Shown here: positions 17,468 to 27,558 of the stretch, one piece after another
Layout: every line of letters begins with the position of its first letter
Numbering within the stretch: the stretch's first letter is position 1
NCBI RefSeq assembly: GCF_900110415.1
Contig: NZ_FODR01000001.1
Coordinates: 1,054,001 to 1,118,000 of the forward strand
Direction of reading: 5' to 3'
Length of the DNA stretch: 64,000 bases
Source: Mucilaginibacter sp. OK283
GTDB lineage: Bacteria > Bacteroidota > Bacteroidia > Sphingobacteriales > Sphingobacteriaceae
Made by a program: the position numbers and the translations under genes
The notes under the pieces: model-generated
Seen by the model: only the letters and a program-made list of their open reading frames with translations
The model's database searches: none
Told to the model about the DNA's origin: nothing

Positions 17468-17641
17468 CCAAGAGATTGGAGTCAGGAATCAATACTTTTT
17501 GAGAATAGGTGAGCAGGCGAAATGAGCAATTTAGTGTAAATTTGAATATGAAGGACAAGGGTTTGGGATATAGGAATACAATAAACAGGACATGGCACTT
17601 GCAAATTGCAGTTGTCTTGATTCTTGGTTCTTGCTTCTTGC
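17468..17641. repeat. inverted repeat of 7-nt units; right arm lies inside a CDS
   Basis: The left arm (17468-17495) is CCAAGAG, ATTGGAG, then TCAGGAA and TCAATAC. The right arm (17614-17641) on the plus strand is GTCTTGA, TTCTTGG, then two TTCTTGC. It is the same unit type as 480-568 and 21395-21531. The right arm is translated as the core of the signal peptide of the TPR protein, and the centre of the element contains that gene's start codon. Confidence 0.75.
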
Positions 17642-19311
17642 CTCTTCACCTCATTGCCCAAACCACTGCTGCATCAAAACAAATGGGGGGCCTCGATAGC
17701 AGCGAAATCAGGCAGCTGTTTTTCTCGGCTTTGCGAGAGAAAACGGTAGAAAACTTGAAGCATGCATCAGAGTTGTTTGAGCGCGTGATTCAGGCCGATC
17801 CGGCGAATGATGCCTCACTGTATGAACTGGCCAATCTTAAAAAAATACAAAACGATTATACCGGTGCACAACCATTACTTGAACGTGCCGTTGCCGTAAA
17901 ACCTAATAACGAATGGTACTGGAGCGCACTTGCCGATAGTTATGAAAAAAGTAACAACATCAATAAATTGGAGAACGTGTTTAACCAGCTTATTCGCCTT
18001 AATCCAAGCAAGCCCGAGTATTATTTTGATAAAGCCAATGCATTAGTTATTTTAAAAAGATATGATGATGCGTTAAAAGTTTACGATCAGTTAGAGCAAA
18101 TTACCGGTCCCAATGACGACCTGTTAGGCAGCCGTCAAAAAATATACCTTAAACAAGGTAAGGTTGACCAGGCCGCAGCCGATGTTGAAAAAGCGATAGC
18201 CAATAATCCAGGTCAAATTCGTTATTACCTGTTACTTTCAGAGATATATAACTCAAACGGCTTTGGCGATAAGGCGTTAAAAGTTTTGCTGCAGGCCGAA
18301 AAAATTGATCAGGGTAACGGCATGGTGCACCTGGCGCTTGCAGATATTTACCGGGAAAAAAAGAATAATGATGCAAGCTATAAAGAACTTACCCAGGCGT
18401 TTGCCATACCCGAGGTCAGTATCGATCAAAAAATAAGAATCATAACCGGTTATTACCCCAAATTTCCAGATCCGAATGCCAAAGCCAGCGCACTTGAGTT
18501 AAGTCGTATACTCACAATTACGCATGCCAGGGATAGTAAAGCTTTTGCCATGTATGGCGATATGCTGCTACAGAGCGATAAATTGAAGGAAGGAAAAGAC
18601 GCCTACAGAAAATCGATAGAACTGGATGGGCAGGTATACCAGGTACATGAGCAATTAGTGCGTATTGAGCTAAGTATGAATGATTTGGATGGTGCTGTTA
18701 AAGACGGGGAGAACGCCCTTTCGCTGTTCCCGAACCAGGCCTGGATGAATTATTTGGTAGGCGTGGCCTGGGCGCAAAAAAAAGATTTTAATAAAGCGTT
18801 GGGTTATGTTAAAAATGCAACTTCATTAGAAATTCAGGATAAGGAACTACTTTCGCTAAGCTTTTCGTTATTAGGAGATTGTTATCACGACCTGAAGAAC
18901 AACAAAAGTTCGGATGATGCTTATGATAAGGCCCTGGCCATTAATCCCGATAATGCATATACCTTAAACAATTATGCTTATTATTTATCGTTAAGAAATG
19001 AACAGCTGGATAAGGCGGCCCAAATGTCGGCAAGATCAACACAGCTGCAACCAAACACGGCATCATTTGAAGATACTTATGCATGGATACTGTTTATGCA
19101 GAAAAAATATCCCGATGCCAAAGTGTGGATGGAGAAGGCGCTAACGCACGATAAAGATAAAAGTGCAGTTAAGTATGAACATTACGGCGATATTTTGTTT
19201 TACCTTGGTAAAGCAGATGAAGCAGTAGATAACTGGAAAAAGGCCAAAGGCTACGGTGAGCAATCGCCGGTTTTAGATCGAAAGATAAATGAAAAAAAAT
19301 ATTTTGAATAG
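17548..19311 (+). CDS. exported tetratricopeptide repeat protein
   Basis: A TPR protein of about 587 residues from ATG 17548 (a GTG at 17509 would add 13). The N-terminus is a signal sequence (LQIAVVLILGSCFLPLHLIAQ) and the rest is a chain of TPR helices, for example NDASLYELANLKKIQNDYTG and NPDNAYTLNNYAYYLSLRN. It may be periplasmic after cleavage at IAQ, or a lipoprotein if LGSC is used as a lipobox. It overlaps the next gene (DUF4292) by 23 nt. This flippase-dut-TPR-DUF4292-EnvC order suggests an envelope role. The signal peptide core is encoded by a repeat arm. Confidence 0.85.
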   Translation: MKDKGLGYRNTINRTWHLQIAVVLILGSCFLPLHLIAQTTAASKQMGGLDSSEIRQLFFSALREKTVENLKHASELFERVIQADPANDASLYELANLKKIQNDYTGAQPLLERAVAVKPNNEWYWSALADSYEKSNNINKLENVFNQLIRLNPSKPEYYFDKANALVILKRYDDALKVYDQLEQITGPNDDLLGSRQKIYLKQGKVDQAAADVEKAIANNPGQIRYYLLLSEIYNSNGFGDKALKVLLQAEKIDQGNGMVHLALADIYREKKNNDASYKELTQAFAIPEVSIDQKIRIITGYYPKFPDPNAKASALELSRILTITHARDSKAFAMYGDMLLQSDKLKEGKDAYRKSIELDGQVYQVHEQLVRIELSMNDLDGAVKDGENALSLFPNQAWMNYLVGVAWAQKKDFNKALGYVKNATSLEIQDKELLSLSFSLLGDCYHDLKNNKSSDDAYDKALAINPDNAYTLNNYAYYLSLRNEQLDKAAQMSARSTQLQPNTASFEDTYAWILFMQKKYPDAKVWMEKALTHDKDKSAVKYEHYGDILFYLGKADEAVDNWKKAKGYGEQSPVLDRKINEKKYFE

Positions 19312-20077
19312 GTTGCTGATAGTTTGCGGTTTGCTTGCCATAGTAAGTTGTAAAGCACGCAAGCAGGTTATGGTAGCCCGCAAAGCCGATGTTGTTGCTA
19401 CGCCCGATAATAAAATAAACACAAAACTGGCAGCTATAAAAGCGCAGCAGGTAAACTTTAATACATTTTCGGGCAAGGCCAAAACTAACCTGGATATTAA
19501 CGGCAACAGTAATGATGTTACACTCAATATCCGCATCAATAAAGGAAAAAAAATCTGGGTATCTATTACGGCGATATTGGGTGTAGAGGTTGCACGAGCG
19601 GTGATTACGCCCGATAGTATATTGCTGATAAACAGGCTGGAAGGTGTTTACCTCAAAAAGCCATTTAGCTATGTTTACGCATATGCCAGCAAGCAGGTGA
19701 ATTATAAAACACTTGAATCATTACTGATAGGTAATGCTATTCCTGAACTGCTTACCGAAAATGCCGATTTTACAACCGTGAACGGCAACACTACGCTAAG
19801 CGGTACCCTTGATGATTTGCTTTACAAATTGATAGTTGGGGCCGATAATAAAGTAACGCAAACCAACTTGAACAGCCAAAGCGAAGGGCAATCATTACAG
19901 GTAGCCAATAATACTTTTATACAGGCCAATAACCGTATCCTGCCATCGCAGATAGATATAGCATCAACAGTAAAAGATAAAAACATCCATGTAAACCTGC
20001 ATTATACCAGGGTCGATTTTGACCAGCAACAGGAGTATCCATTTAGTATTCCGGATAGATATGAGCCGGCCAAATAA
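19289..20077 (+). CDS. DUF4292 lipoprotein
   Basis: A 262-residue lipoprotein with a short signal sequence ending in AIVSC (lipidated Cys21). The body matches DUF4292, with FNTFSGKAKTNLDI, IWVSITAILGVEVARAVITP and the end region YPFSIPDRYE. These proteins are thought to have a LolA/LolB-like open beta barrel, so a role in lipid or lipoprotein handling in the outer membrane is plausible but unproven. The start overlaps the end of the TPR gene by 23 nt, and the EnvC-like gene begins 16 nt after the stop. Confidence 0.85.
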   Translation: MKKNILNRLLIVCGLLAIVSCKARKQVMVARKADVVATPDNKINTKLAAIKAQQVNFNTFSGKAKTNLDINGNSNDVTLNIRINKGKKIWVSITAILGVEVARAVITPDSILLINRLEGVYLKKPFSYVYAYASKQVNYKTLESLLIGNAIPELLTENADFTTVNGNTTLSGTLDDLLYKLIVGADNKVTQTNLNSQSEGQSLQVANNTFIQANNRILPSQIDIASTVKDKNIHVNLHYTRVDFDQQQEYPFSIPDRYEPAK

Positions 20078-20093
20078 TTCCTATTTTTGTTTG

Positions 20094-21377
20094 ATGAAAT
20101 TTTTAAAAGCAATTCTCTTTTTTATAGCAGTACTAATCGCTGTCGATGCACATGCACAAAGCAGTGCCGAACTAAAGCGCAGGCGCGATAAATTATCAGA
20201 AGAACTTGACCAATTGAATAAGGATTACCAGGAAACGTCAAATAACAAAAGGGCGACATTAAAGCAATTAAGCTTGCTAAAGGCGCAGATAAGCCTGAGA
20301 GAGGAAAAAATAAGCAACATTAACTCCGAAGTAAGAAATTTGGATAGCCAGATATCCGAAAGCAATAATACTGTACATAGCTTACAAAGCCAGCTGGATC
20401 AGTTAAAAAAGGAATACGCGGGAATGATACTTTTTGCCTACCGTAACCAAAGTGCTTACAATAAGCTGATGTTTATTTTTGCATCAAAAGATTTTAACCA
20501 GGCTTATAAACGGCTAAAATATTTACAGCAGTTTGGCGCCTACCGTGAGCGCCAGGCCGGTTACATACAGGGAACGCAAAAAGAACTGCATGTAAAAATA
20601 AACGAACTTGATAAAACCAAGCAGGAAAAAAGCAATTTGCTTCAAGACCAGGAAAAAGAAAAGAAAACCCTGGGTGCGCAGAAAAACGATCAGGTTAAAG
20701 TAGTTAAAGACCTATCTCAACATGAGGGGCTGTTAAAGCAGCAACAAAAGGAGGTTCAAAACAAACTTGCTAAAACAAACCGCGAGATTGCCAATGCTAT
20801 CCGCCGGGAGATAGAAGAAGCACAGCGCAAGGCAGAAGCCGAAGCGCGGGAAGCAGCAAGGTTAGCCGCCGCGAAAGCCAAGGCCGAAAATAAGCCGGCC
20901 CCGGTAGCTCCAAAGGCGGTTGCCAAAACAAGTTCCGGGTATTTGAACGCTACCCCCGAAGCGGCAAGGCTATCTAACGACTTTTTGGGCAACAAAGGCC
21001 GTTTGCCATGGCCGGTAGCCAACGGTATAATAACCCAGGGATTTGGAACTTATACTTCTGAAGGTATCAGGAGCGAAAATACAGGGGTAGACATCCGCAC
21101 GAATGCCGGCAGTGCTGTAAGAGCAGTATTTGAGGGGGAAGTGATTAGGGTAGTTGATGTGAGCGGTACCTACCTGGTAATGATAAAGCACGGAGAGTAC
21201 TTTACAGTGTATGGAAACCTACGCTCGGTTACGGTGGCGCGCGGGCAAAAAGTAACCACCAAACAAAATTTAGGTGTTGTTGCCACCGACCCTTCAACGG
21301 GCGAAACTGAAGTTAACTTTGATATATATAAGGCTAAAGATGCGCAGAATCCTAAGTTTTGGCTGGCGCCTAATTAG
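20094..21377 (+). CDS. EnvC/NlpD-like murein hydrolase activator with degenerate LytM domain
   Basis: A 427-residue periplasmic protein: signal peptide (MKFLKAILFFIAVLIAVDAHA), a long coiled coil (about residues 20-260) with an alanine/lysine-rich segment, and a C-terminal M23/LytM domain from about residue 300. The metal ligands are missing: the HxxxD site reads NTGVDIRT, the later HxH reads EVNFDI, and the catalytic YxH is YGN. This is the EnvC pattern, a dead peptidase that activates cell-division amidases. I use ATG 20094, because starting at 20019 would put 25 non-signal residues before the signal peptide and overlap the previous gene. Confidence 0.9.
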   Translation: MKFLKAILFFIAVLIAVDAHAQSSAELKRRRDKLSEELDQLNKDYQETSNNKRATLKQLSLLKAQISLREEKISNINSEVRNLDSQISESNNTVHSLQSQLDQLKKEYAGMILFAYRNQSAYNKLMFIFASKDFNQAYKRLKYLQQFGAYRERQAGYIQGTQKELHVKINELDKTKQEKSNLLQDQEKEKKTLGAQKNDQVKVVKDLSQHEGLLKQQQKEVQNKLAKTNREIANAIRREIEEAQRKAEAEAREAARLAAAKAKAENKPAPVAPKAVAKTSSGYLNATPEAARLSNDFLGNKGRLPWPVANGIITQGFGTYTSEGIRSENTGVDIRTNAGSAVRAVFEGEVIRVVDVSGTYLVMIKHGEYFTVYGNLRSVTVARGQKVTTKQNLGVVATDPSTGETEVNFDIYKAKDAQNPKFWLAPN

Positions 21378-21394
21378 TTGTGAATCAAAAAAAA

Positions 21395-21531
21395 TCAAGA
21401 ATTAAGACAGGAAACAATAATAGGCTAACTTATGCTCAGCTTAGCTGAAGAAACAGCTTACAAGGCAGTAATTTAATATAAAACTTTTTTGCTGTTATCT
21501 TAATTCCTGACTCTTAACTCTTGATTCTTAA
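21395..21531. repeat. inverted repeat of 7-nt units (TYAAGAR type)
   Basis: The left arm begins at 21395 with TCAAGAA, TTAAGAC. The right arm (21497-21531) on the minus strand is five units, TTAAGAA, TCAAGAG, then TTAAGAG, TCAGGAA and TTAAGAT. The centre holds CTCAGCTTAGCTGAAG, a separate small dyad. It sits between the EnvC-like gene and the tatA genes. Confidence 0.75.
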
Positions 21532-21551
21532 TTATAAAGATATTAATTGTT

Positions 21552-21559
21552 TATATTTG
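21552..21559 (+). promoter_or_regulatory. -7 box TATATTTG for the tat genes
   Basis: TATATTTG matches TAnnTTTG exactly and ends 19 nt before the ATG at 21579, giving a leader of about 12-15 nt. Confidence 0.55.
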
Positions 21560-21578
21560 TAACCTTAAAAAAAATGCA

Positions 21579-22004
21579 ATGCTAAGTACAGTTTTTTTAT
21601 TTTTAAATATTGGTACGGGCGAGATGGTACTGATACTTTTTGCAGCATTAATGCTATTTGGTGGCGAAAAGCTTCCGGGTATGGCGCGTACGCTGGGCAA
21701 AGGCCTGCGCGATTTTAAAGATGCATCCGAGGATGTTAAACGCGAAATCAATAACCAGATCAATAATTTTCAGGAAAAACCGGAGGCTACTAAAACTGTT
21801 GAGCCGGTAATTGAAGAGCATGTAACGCCACTTATTGAAGAACACTCTGTTGACGAAACGCCGGTTGCCGAAAGCGTAGAGCATCATCCCAACCCGGTGA
21901 TTGCCGAAAATAAAGTTCCAAATACAATCCCTGCAGCCGAGTTTCACGTAGGTACCGATCAGGAACCGGTTACTGAATCAAAAATCGACCTTAACAAACA
22001 CTAA
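21579..22004 (+). CDS. TatA/TatB-type twin-arginine translocase subunit with long tail
   Basis: A 141-residue protein with one N-terminal membrane helix, the hinge [20 protein letters not shown] and an amphipathic helix, which is the TatA/B layout. The FGxxKLPxxxxxLGKG motif is of TatA type. The acidic, Pro/Val-rich tail of about 80 residues is longer than in TatA, so it could fill the TatB role. It is followed 77 nt later by a short canonical TatA gene. No tatC is in the window. Confidence 0.88.
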   Translation: MLSTVFLFLNIGTGEMVLILFAALMLFGGEKLPGMARTLGKGLRDFKDASEDVKREINNQINNFQEKPEATKTVEPVIEEHVTPLIEEHSVDETPVAESVEHHPNPVIAENKVPNTIPAAEFHVGTDQEPVTESKIDLNKH

Positions 22005-22081
22005 AAAAGCTGCTTCGGCAGTTTAATAAAAAGGACATTCTATCATTAATAATAATATTAACTTATATAAAACTTAAAATC

Positions 22082-22255
22082 ATGGGTTTAGGGGCACCAG
22101 AAATTATTCTTATCATCTTGGCAATTCTTTTATTATTTGGCGGTAAAAAAATACCCGAACTAATGAGAGGTTTAGGAAAAGGCGTTAAAGAATTTAAAGA
22201 CGCGCAGAACAACGAAGGCAGCACATCTTCTACAGAAGAGAAACCTAAAGTTTAA
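22082..22255 (+). CDS. tatA: TatA-type twin-arginine translocase subunit
   Basis: A 57-residue protein: [20 protein letters not shown] membrane helix, then [20 protein letters not shown] and a short polar tail. This is the minimal TatA architecture that forms the pore-like oligomer of the Tat pathway. It is a paralogue of the upstream gene; the pair probably serves as TatA and TatB-like partners. The start is ATG at 22082. Confidence 0.9.
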   Translation: MGLGAPEIILIILAILLLFGGKKIPELMRGLGKGVKEFKDAQNNEGSTSSTEEKPKV

Positions 22256-22353
22256 TACTTTAGACCGCTGTTTTTTAATACCTTATTTACGATATAAACT
22301 TATCTGTTGAATTAATTTGTTATTTCAACGGATAAGTTTTTTATTTTAGCCCC

Positions 22354-23778
22354 ATGGCTAAATTTTATTCCTCTTTAACCGAGATAAAGAGCGGGTTGCT
22401 GCGTGCGGAAATTACTGTTCAGGGCTTGGTAAAAAACTATTTGGGCGAAATTAAAAAGAACGCCCATTTAAACGCTTTTAATGAAGTGTTTGAAAAAGAA
22501 GCGCTTATCAATGCAAAAAAAGTTGATGAACGGATAAAAAACGGAACAGCCGGTAAACTGGCCGGTATGGTGATAGCCATAAAAGACAATATTTGCTACA
22601 AAGGACATCAGGTAACCGCCTCGTCAAAAATCCTTAAAGGTTTTACGTCCATATATTCATCAACTATAGTTGAACGCCTGCTTGCCGAAGATGCCGTAAT
22701 TATAGGCCGTTGTAATTGCGACGAGTTTGCTATGGGAGGCTCCAATGAAAATTCATTTTACGGACCGGTAAAAAACTACGCAGATGAAAAACGGGTATCG
22801 GGTGGTTCATCAGGTGGTTCGGCGGTTGCTGTACAGGCCAATATGTGCCATGCGGCCATCGGTACTGATACCGGAGGCTCTGTTAGGCAGCCGGCTGCGT
22901 TTTGTGGGGTGATAGGCTTTAAACCTACTTACGGTCGCATCTCCAGGCACGGCATTATTGCCTATGCCTCGTCCTTTGACCAGGTTGGCCCAATTACCCG
23001 CTCGGTTGAAGACACCGCCCTGTTGTACGAAGTAATGGCCGGTCCGGATGATTACGATAATACGCTGATCCAGCAAAAGGTATCGCCAATAACCGTTGAT
23101 ACTGAAAAACCAGCAAAGAAAAAGATAGCTTATTTACAGGAAGCCTTGTCAAGCCCAGGCGTTGATGCCGAGGTTAAGGATGTCCTGGTACAATACATTG
23201 AAAAATTACGCGCCGAAGGCCATACGGTAAAACCCATCGCGTTTGAACAATTGGATTACCTGGTACCTACTTACTATATATTGGCAACGGCCGAAGCTTC
23301 GTCAAACCTGGCGCGTTTTGATGGCGTGCATTACGGGTACCGAAGCCCGGCTGCCGATGATTTGCAATCAACTTATAAACGTTCGCGTTCCGAAGGTTTT
23401 GGCAAGGAGGTTAAGCGCCGCATTATGCTGGGTACCTTTGTACTTAGTGCCGGGTACTATGACGCGTACTACGCCAAAGCCCAAAAAGTACGTAGGTTAA
23501 TTAGGGAAAAAACCAACGAGATACTGAACGAATACGACTTTATACTTATTCCAACCGCGCCCGAACCGGCCTTCCCGATAGGTGCCGAAGAAAAAGATCC
23601 CGTGGTAACGTATCTTTATGACATTTTTACCGTACAAGCATCTTTAACCGGGGTACCCGCCATATCGTTGCCAACCGGCAATAATAGCCAGGGTTTGCCG
23701 TTAGGATTACAATTATTAACAAAACATTTTAACGAACAACAACTGTTAGATTTTGCTGAATATTTCTTAAAGCTATAA
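22354..23778 (+). CDS. gatA: Asp-tRNA(Asn)/Glu-tRNA(Gln) amidotransferase subunit A
   Basis: GatA is the amidase-signature glutaminase that supplies ammonia for converting Glu-tRNA(Gln) or Asp-tRNA(Asn). The Ser-cisSer-Lys triad is visible: Lys in MVIAIKDNICYKG (about residue 76), the serine-rich SGGSSGGSAVAV, and GTDTGGSVRQPA. Length 474 is normal. gatB and gatC are not nearby, as is common in Bacteroidota. Confidence 0.95.
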   Translation: MAKFYSSLTEIKSGLLRAEITVQGLVKNYLGEIKKNAHLNAFNEVFEKEALINAKKVDERIKNGTAGKLAGMVIAIKDNICYKGHQVTASSKILKGFTSIYSSTIVERLLAEDAVIIGRCNCDEFAMGGSNENSFYGPVKNYADEKRVSGGSSGGSAVAVQANMCHAAIGTDTGGSVRQPAAFCGVIGFKPTYGRISRHGIIAYASSFDQVGPITRSVEDTALLYEVMAGPDDYDNTLIQQKVSPITVDTEKPAKKKIAYLQEALSSPGVDAEVKDVLVQYIEKLRAEGHTVKPIAFEQLDYLVPTYYILATAEASSNLARFDGVHYGYRSPAADDLQSTYKRSRSEGFGKEVKRRIMLGTFVLSAGYYDAYYAKAQKVRRLIREKTNEILNEYDFILIPTAPEPAFPIGAEEKDPVVTYLYDIFTVQASLTGVPAISLPTGNNSQGLPLGLQLLTKHFNEQQLLDFAEYFLKL

Positions 23779-23842
23779 AAAAGCCATATTTTAGTAAAAT
23801 TAACCGATGCAGGAAGCATCATTACTTAATCAAATCCCACTA

Positions 23843-25129
23843 ATGAAGAGATTATTTACGCTTACCATCTGCCTGTCGCTGTTACAAATCATTCAAGCCA
23901 TTGCCCTCCCGTCTGTAAAGCAAAGCAACCATTTTGCTGCTTTTCATGGCGAAATTAATGCCGATACCACCATTTTGCCGATTATAAACCACCCGCTGCC
24001 TATAGGCGCGCAAGGTAACGTTTATAAGCGCCGGCTTGATTCGGTCAAAAAAGATATCCAGCTTGATTATAATGAATATGTACAAAGCTACATCGACCTT
24101 TACATGCACAACCGCGATGAAATGGGCCAGGTTGCCGGTTTGGCCAGGTACTATTTCCCAATTTATGAGAAAGCTTTTCATGATGCCGGCATCCCCGATG
24201 AAATAAAATTTTTATCGATTGTTGAATCTAAACTTGATCCTAATGCGGTATCAAGGGTAGGTGCAACGGGTTTGTGGCAGTTTATGGGCACCACCGCGAA
24301 AATTTATGGCCTTAACATGAACGAGTATGTTGACGAACGCCGCGATCCGATACAAGCAAGCTATGCTGCAGCAGCCTATTTAAAAGATGCCTACCAGGAG
24401 TTTGGAGACTGGCTTTTGGCTATAGCATCATATAATTGCGGCAAAAGCAATGTGGAGCATGCTATGGAAAAGGCCGGTGGCGGCAGCGATTTTTGGGCTA
24501 TACGCCAATACTTACCCGCCGAAACCCGTGGTTATGTACCTGCTTTTATAGCCATGAATTATGTGATGAATTATTTTGGCAAGCACAACATTATAGCTCA
24601 GGCATGCAACTTTTCGTTAAAGACGGATACCGTTATGGTTAAAAAGTTTGTGTCGTTGGGTAATGTTGCCCGGGCTTTAAATGTGGGCATCGGCGAAATA
24701 ACCATTCTTAACCCAGCCTATCGCAGGTTAATTGTAAATGGTACGCCAAAAACTCCACGCAGGCTTATCCTGCCGCAAACCTCAAAAGAAAACTTTACTG
24801 CTTTATATAATGTGCTGAACAGTGCCGGCGATGCGGTGGCCCCTATGGAGTTTGCCAAACCTACCCCGGTTTATGCAGTAGCGGCTCCTGCGGCCCATCC
24901 TGCTTATGTGGACCTGCCTAAGTCTGATCGTAAGATAACTACCTATCATAAAGTAAAAAAAGGGGAGACTTTGGCTGGTATAGCCGACTTGTTTGGCTGC
25001 GAGGTACGTGATCTTAAATTATGGAACAACCTGGAAAGTAACCGCGCTCCCGTTGGCAAAACAATAAGAGTAGCTGCCGGCGGCGATATTTCGGCAAGTG
25101 TATCTGCCGATATAAAACCTACGTTGTAA
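23843..25129 (+). CDS. MltD-like lytic transglycosylase with LysM domain
   Basis: A 428-residue envelope enzyme that cleaves peptidoglycan glycan strands. It has a signal peptide (MKRLFTLTICLSLLQIIQAIA), an SLT domain with the catalytic glutamate in SIVESKLDPNAVSRVGATGL and the typical IASYNCG, and one C-terminal LysM (YHKVKKGETLAGIADLFGC) for peptidoglycan binding. ATG 23843 is preferred over 23807 because it starts exactly at the signal peptide. A strong terminator follows. Confidence 0.92.
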   Translation: MKRLFTLTICLSLLQIIQAIALPSVKQSNHFAAFHGEINADTTILPIINHPLPIGAQGNVYKRRLDSVKKDIQLDYNEYVQSYIDLYMHNRDEMGQVAGLARYYFPIYEKAFHDAGIPDEIKFLSIVESKLDPNAVSRVGATGLWQFMGTTAKIYGLNMNEYVDERRDPIQASYAAAAYLKDAYQEFGDWLLAIASYNCGKSNVEHAMEKAGGGSDFWAIRQYLPAETRGYVPAFIAMNYVMNYFGKHNIIAQACNFSLKTDTVMVKKFVSLGNVARALNVGIGEITILNPAYRRLIVNGTPKTPRRLILPQTSKENFTALYNVLNSAGDAVAPMEFAKPTPVYAVAAPAAHPAYVDLPKSDRKITTYHKVKKGETLAGIADLFGCEVRDLKLWNNLESNRAPVGKTIRVAAGGDISASVSADIKPTL

Positions 25130-25156
25130 CCGCAGGATAATATCCGGTAAAAGCAT

Positions 25157-25193
25157 AGCCCGATTTTGACATGTTTCAAAACCGGGCTTTTTT
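25157..25193 (+). terminator. rho-independent terminator
   Basis: AGCCCG-a-TTTTGA pairs with TTCAAAA-CCGGGCT around a short loop, then TTTTTTATTT. It ends the transglycosylase transcript and precedes the maeB promoter. Confidence 0.85.
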
Positions 25194-25219
25194 ATTTCAG
25201 GTTACCATAAAAAGAATTG

Positions 25220-25227
25220 TAATTTTG
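25220..25227 (+). promoter_or_regulatory. -7 box TAATTTTG for maeB
   Basis: TAATTTTG fits TAnnTTTG exactly and ends 20 nt before the ATG at 25248. It lies just after the previous gene's terminator, which supports a real promoter. A -33 TTG is not obvious. Confidence 0.55.
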
Positions 25228-25247
25228 AGCGCTTGAATTTTGAGAAG

Positions 25248-27524
25248 ATGAACAAGAACAACCGTAAACAGGACGCGCTGAATTACCACTCCATGGGCCG
25301 CCCTGGTAAGATACAGGTAGTGCCCACCAAGCCTACCAATTCGCAACGAGATTTAACCATGGCCTACTCGCCTGGTGTTGCCGAACCCTGCTTGCGCATA
25401 GCCGAAAATGTTGATGACGTATATAAATATACTGCTAAAGGCAACCTCGTAGCCGTTATCAGTAACGGTACAGCCGTGTTAGGCCTGGGCAATATTGGTC
25501 CCGAGGCCAGTAAACCTGTCATGGAGGGCAAGGGCCTGCTGTTTAAAATTTACGCTGATATTGACGTGTTTGACCTGGAGGTGAATGCCAAAAGCGTAGA
25601 TGAGTTTGTGGCGATAGTAAAAGCGCTTGAGCCTACATTTGGCGGTGTAAACCTGGAAGATATTTCGGCACCAACATGTTTTGAGATAGAGCGCAGGCTT
25701 AAAGCCGAGATGAACATCCCTGTAATGCATGATGACCAGCACGGTACGGCTATTATATCGGCCGCTGCTTTGATGAACGCGTGCGAAATTCAGGGTAAAA
25801 AACTGGATAAAATAAAACTGGTAGTTAATGGTGCAGGTGCCGCCGCGGTGTCCTGTTCAAAAATGTACCTTTCTATAGGGGTTAAAAAAGAAAACCTGGT
25901 AATGTTTGATATCAACGGCGTGCTCGACCAGCACCGTACCGATCTGGATGATATCAGGATGGAATTTGCCACCACCCGTACCGATGTGAAAACATTATCG
26001 GATGCCATGAAAGATGCCGACGTATTTGTTGGCCTGTCTGCCGGTAATGTGGTTACCCCGGCAATGCTCAAATCGATGGCTAAAAAGCCGGTGGTTTTTG
26101 CAATGGCTAACCCCGTTCCTGAGATTGATTATGATTTGGCAACTGCCGCCCGCGAAGATATTATTATGGCAACCGGCCGATCCGATTATCCTAACCAGGT
26201 AAATAACGTGTTGGGTTTCCCGTACATTTTCCGTGGCGCGCTTGACGTAAGGGCTACCGCTATTAACGAGGAGATGAAGATAGCCGCTACCCACGCTATT
26301 GCCGAAATGGCTAAAAAGCCGGTTCCCGAAGCCGTAAACCTGGCTTACAATATCACCAACCTTAAATTTGGAAGGGATTACATCATCCCAAAACCGATGG
26401 ATCAGAGGTTGATAACTGAAGTATCTATGGCGGTTGCCAAAGCAGCTATTGATTCAGGTGTGGCCCGCAAGGCTATTACCGATTGGGATGCCTATGCAGA
26501 AGAGCTTAGGTCGCGTTTGGGTAACAACGACAAACTACTGCGCAACCTTACCAATAAGGCCAAGCAGAGCCCTAAAAGAGTAGTATTTGCCGAGGCAGAT
26601 AATTATAAGATCCTAAGATCGGCCCAGATAGTAAAGGATGAAGGTATTGCTACCCCGATACTGTTGGGTAACATAGAAAAGATAAAACGGATCATGCGCG
26701 AAAACGAGCTTGACCTGGGCGATGTACAGATCATCGACCCGCGCGAGGGCTGCGAAAACATGGATGAATACGTTAATTATTTATACAATAAACGCCAGCG
26801 CCGCGGCATCACTATGTACGAGGCCAAAAAACTTATGGTCGACCGTAATTATTATGGTGCCAGCATGGTGCAGTTTGGCCGTGCCGATGCACTTATCTCG
26901 GGTCTTACAAAAGATTACGTAAGTACCGTAAAACCGGCATTGCAGATTATTGGTACCGAAGAGGGCGTAAACCGCGTGGCGGGTATGTACATGATGATAA
27001 CACCCAAAGGCCCTGTGTTTTTTGGTGATACTACAGTAAACGTGAACCCAACAGTGCAGGAACTGGTAGATATTACCGTATTGATAGAACGGTCGGTAAA
27101 ACGCTTTAACATTACCCCCAGGGTTGCTTTATTATCTTATTCCAACTTCGGATCGAACGAGGGCGTAATCCCCGAAAAAACAAGGGAGACGGTAAGGATA
27201 CTGCACGAAAAATATCCTGATATGGTTGTTGATGGCGATATGCAGGCAAACTTTGCCCTAAACTCCGATTTGCTGGCCGATAATTTTCCTTTCTCGACAT
27301 TAAACGGAAAGCCGGCCAATACGTTGATATTTCCTAACCTTGAATCGGGCAACATCGCTTACAAATTACTGCAGGAAATAGGCGGTGCCGAGGCAGTTGG
27401 GCCTATATTGTTAGGCTTAAAAAAGCCGGTTCACGTATTGCAGTTAGGTAGTTCAGTCCGCGAAATTGTGAACATGGTTACTATTGCCGTAATTACCGCG
27501 CAGGTTAAGGCAGCCAACCAATAG
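25248..27524 (+). CDS. maeB: NADP-dependent malic enzyme with C-terminal phosphotransacetylase-like domain
   Basis: MaeB decarboxylates malate to pyruvate with NADP. The N-terminal malic domain carries [14 protein letters not shown], then [15 protein letters not shown] and HDDQHGTAI; the NAD(P) fold has [12 protein letters not shown] near residue 185. The last 330 residues form a PTA-like domain ([24 protein letters not shown]), which in this family is regulatory and binds acetyl-CoA rather than catalytic. At 758 residues it is full length. ATG 25248 is chosen over the TTG at 25233. Confidence 0.95.
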   Translation: MNKNNRKQDALNYHSMGRPGKIQVVPTKPTNSQRDLTMAYSPGVAEPCLRIAENVDDVYKYTAKGNLVAVISNGTAVLGLGNIGPEASKPVMEGKGLLFKIYADIDVFDLEVNAKSVDEFVAIVKALEPTFGGVNLEDISAPTCFEIERRLKAEMNIPVMHDDQHGTAIISAAALMNACEIQGKKLDKIKLVVNGAGAAAVSCSKMYLSIGVKKENLVMFDINGVLDQHRTDLDDIRMEFATTRTDVKTLSDAMKDADVFVGLSAGNVVTPAMLKSMAKKPVVFAMANPVPEIDYDLATAAREDIIMATGRSDYPNQVNNVLGFPYIFRGALDVRATAINEEMKIAATHAIAEMAKKPVPEAVNLAYNITNLKFGRDYIIPKPMDQRLITEVSMAVAKAAIDSGVARKAITDWDAYAEELRSRLGNNDKLLRNLTNKAKQSPKRVVFAEADNYKILRSAQIVKDEGIATPILLGNIEKIKRIMRENELDLGDVQIIDPREGCENMDEYVNYLYNKRQRRGITMYEAKKLMVDRNYYGASMVQFGRADALISGLTKDYVSTVKPALQIIGTEEGVNRVAGMYMMITPKGPVFFGDTTVNVNPTVQELVDITVLIERSVKRFNITPRVALLSYSNFGSNEGVIPEKTRETVRILHEKYPDMVVDGDMQANFALNSDLLADNFPFSTLNGKPANTLIFPNLESGNIAYKLLQEIGGAEAVGPILLGLKKPVHVLQLGSSVREIVNMVTIAVITAQVKAANQ

Positions 27525-27558
27525 CTTTTTTGATAAACTAAAGAATAAAATAATATTT

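Noticed and set aside
17509..17547. GTG start for the TPR protein
   Set aside because: It adds 13 polar residues before the signal sequence; ATG 17548 gives a normal signal peptide.
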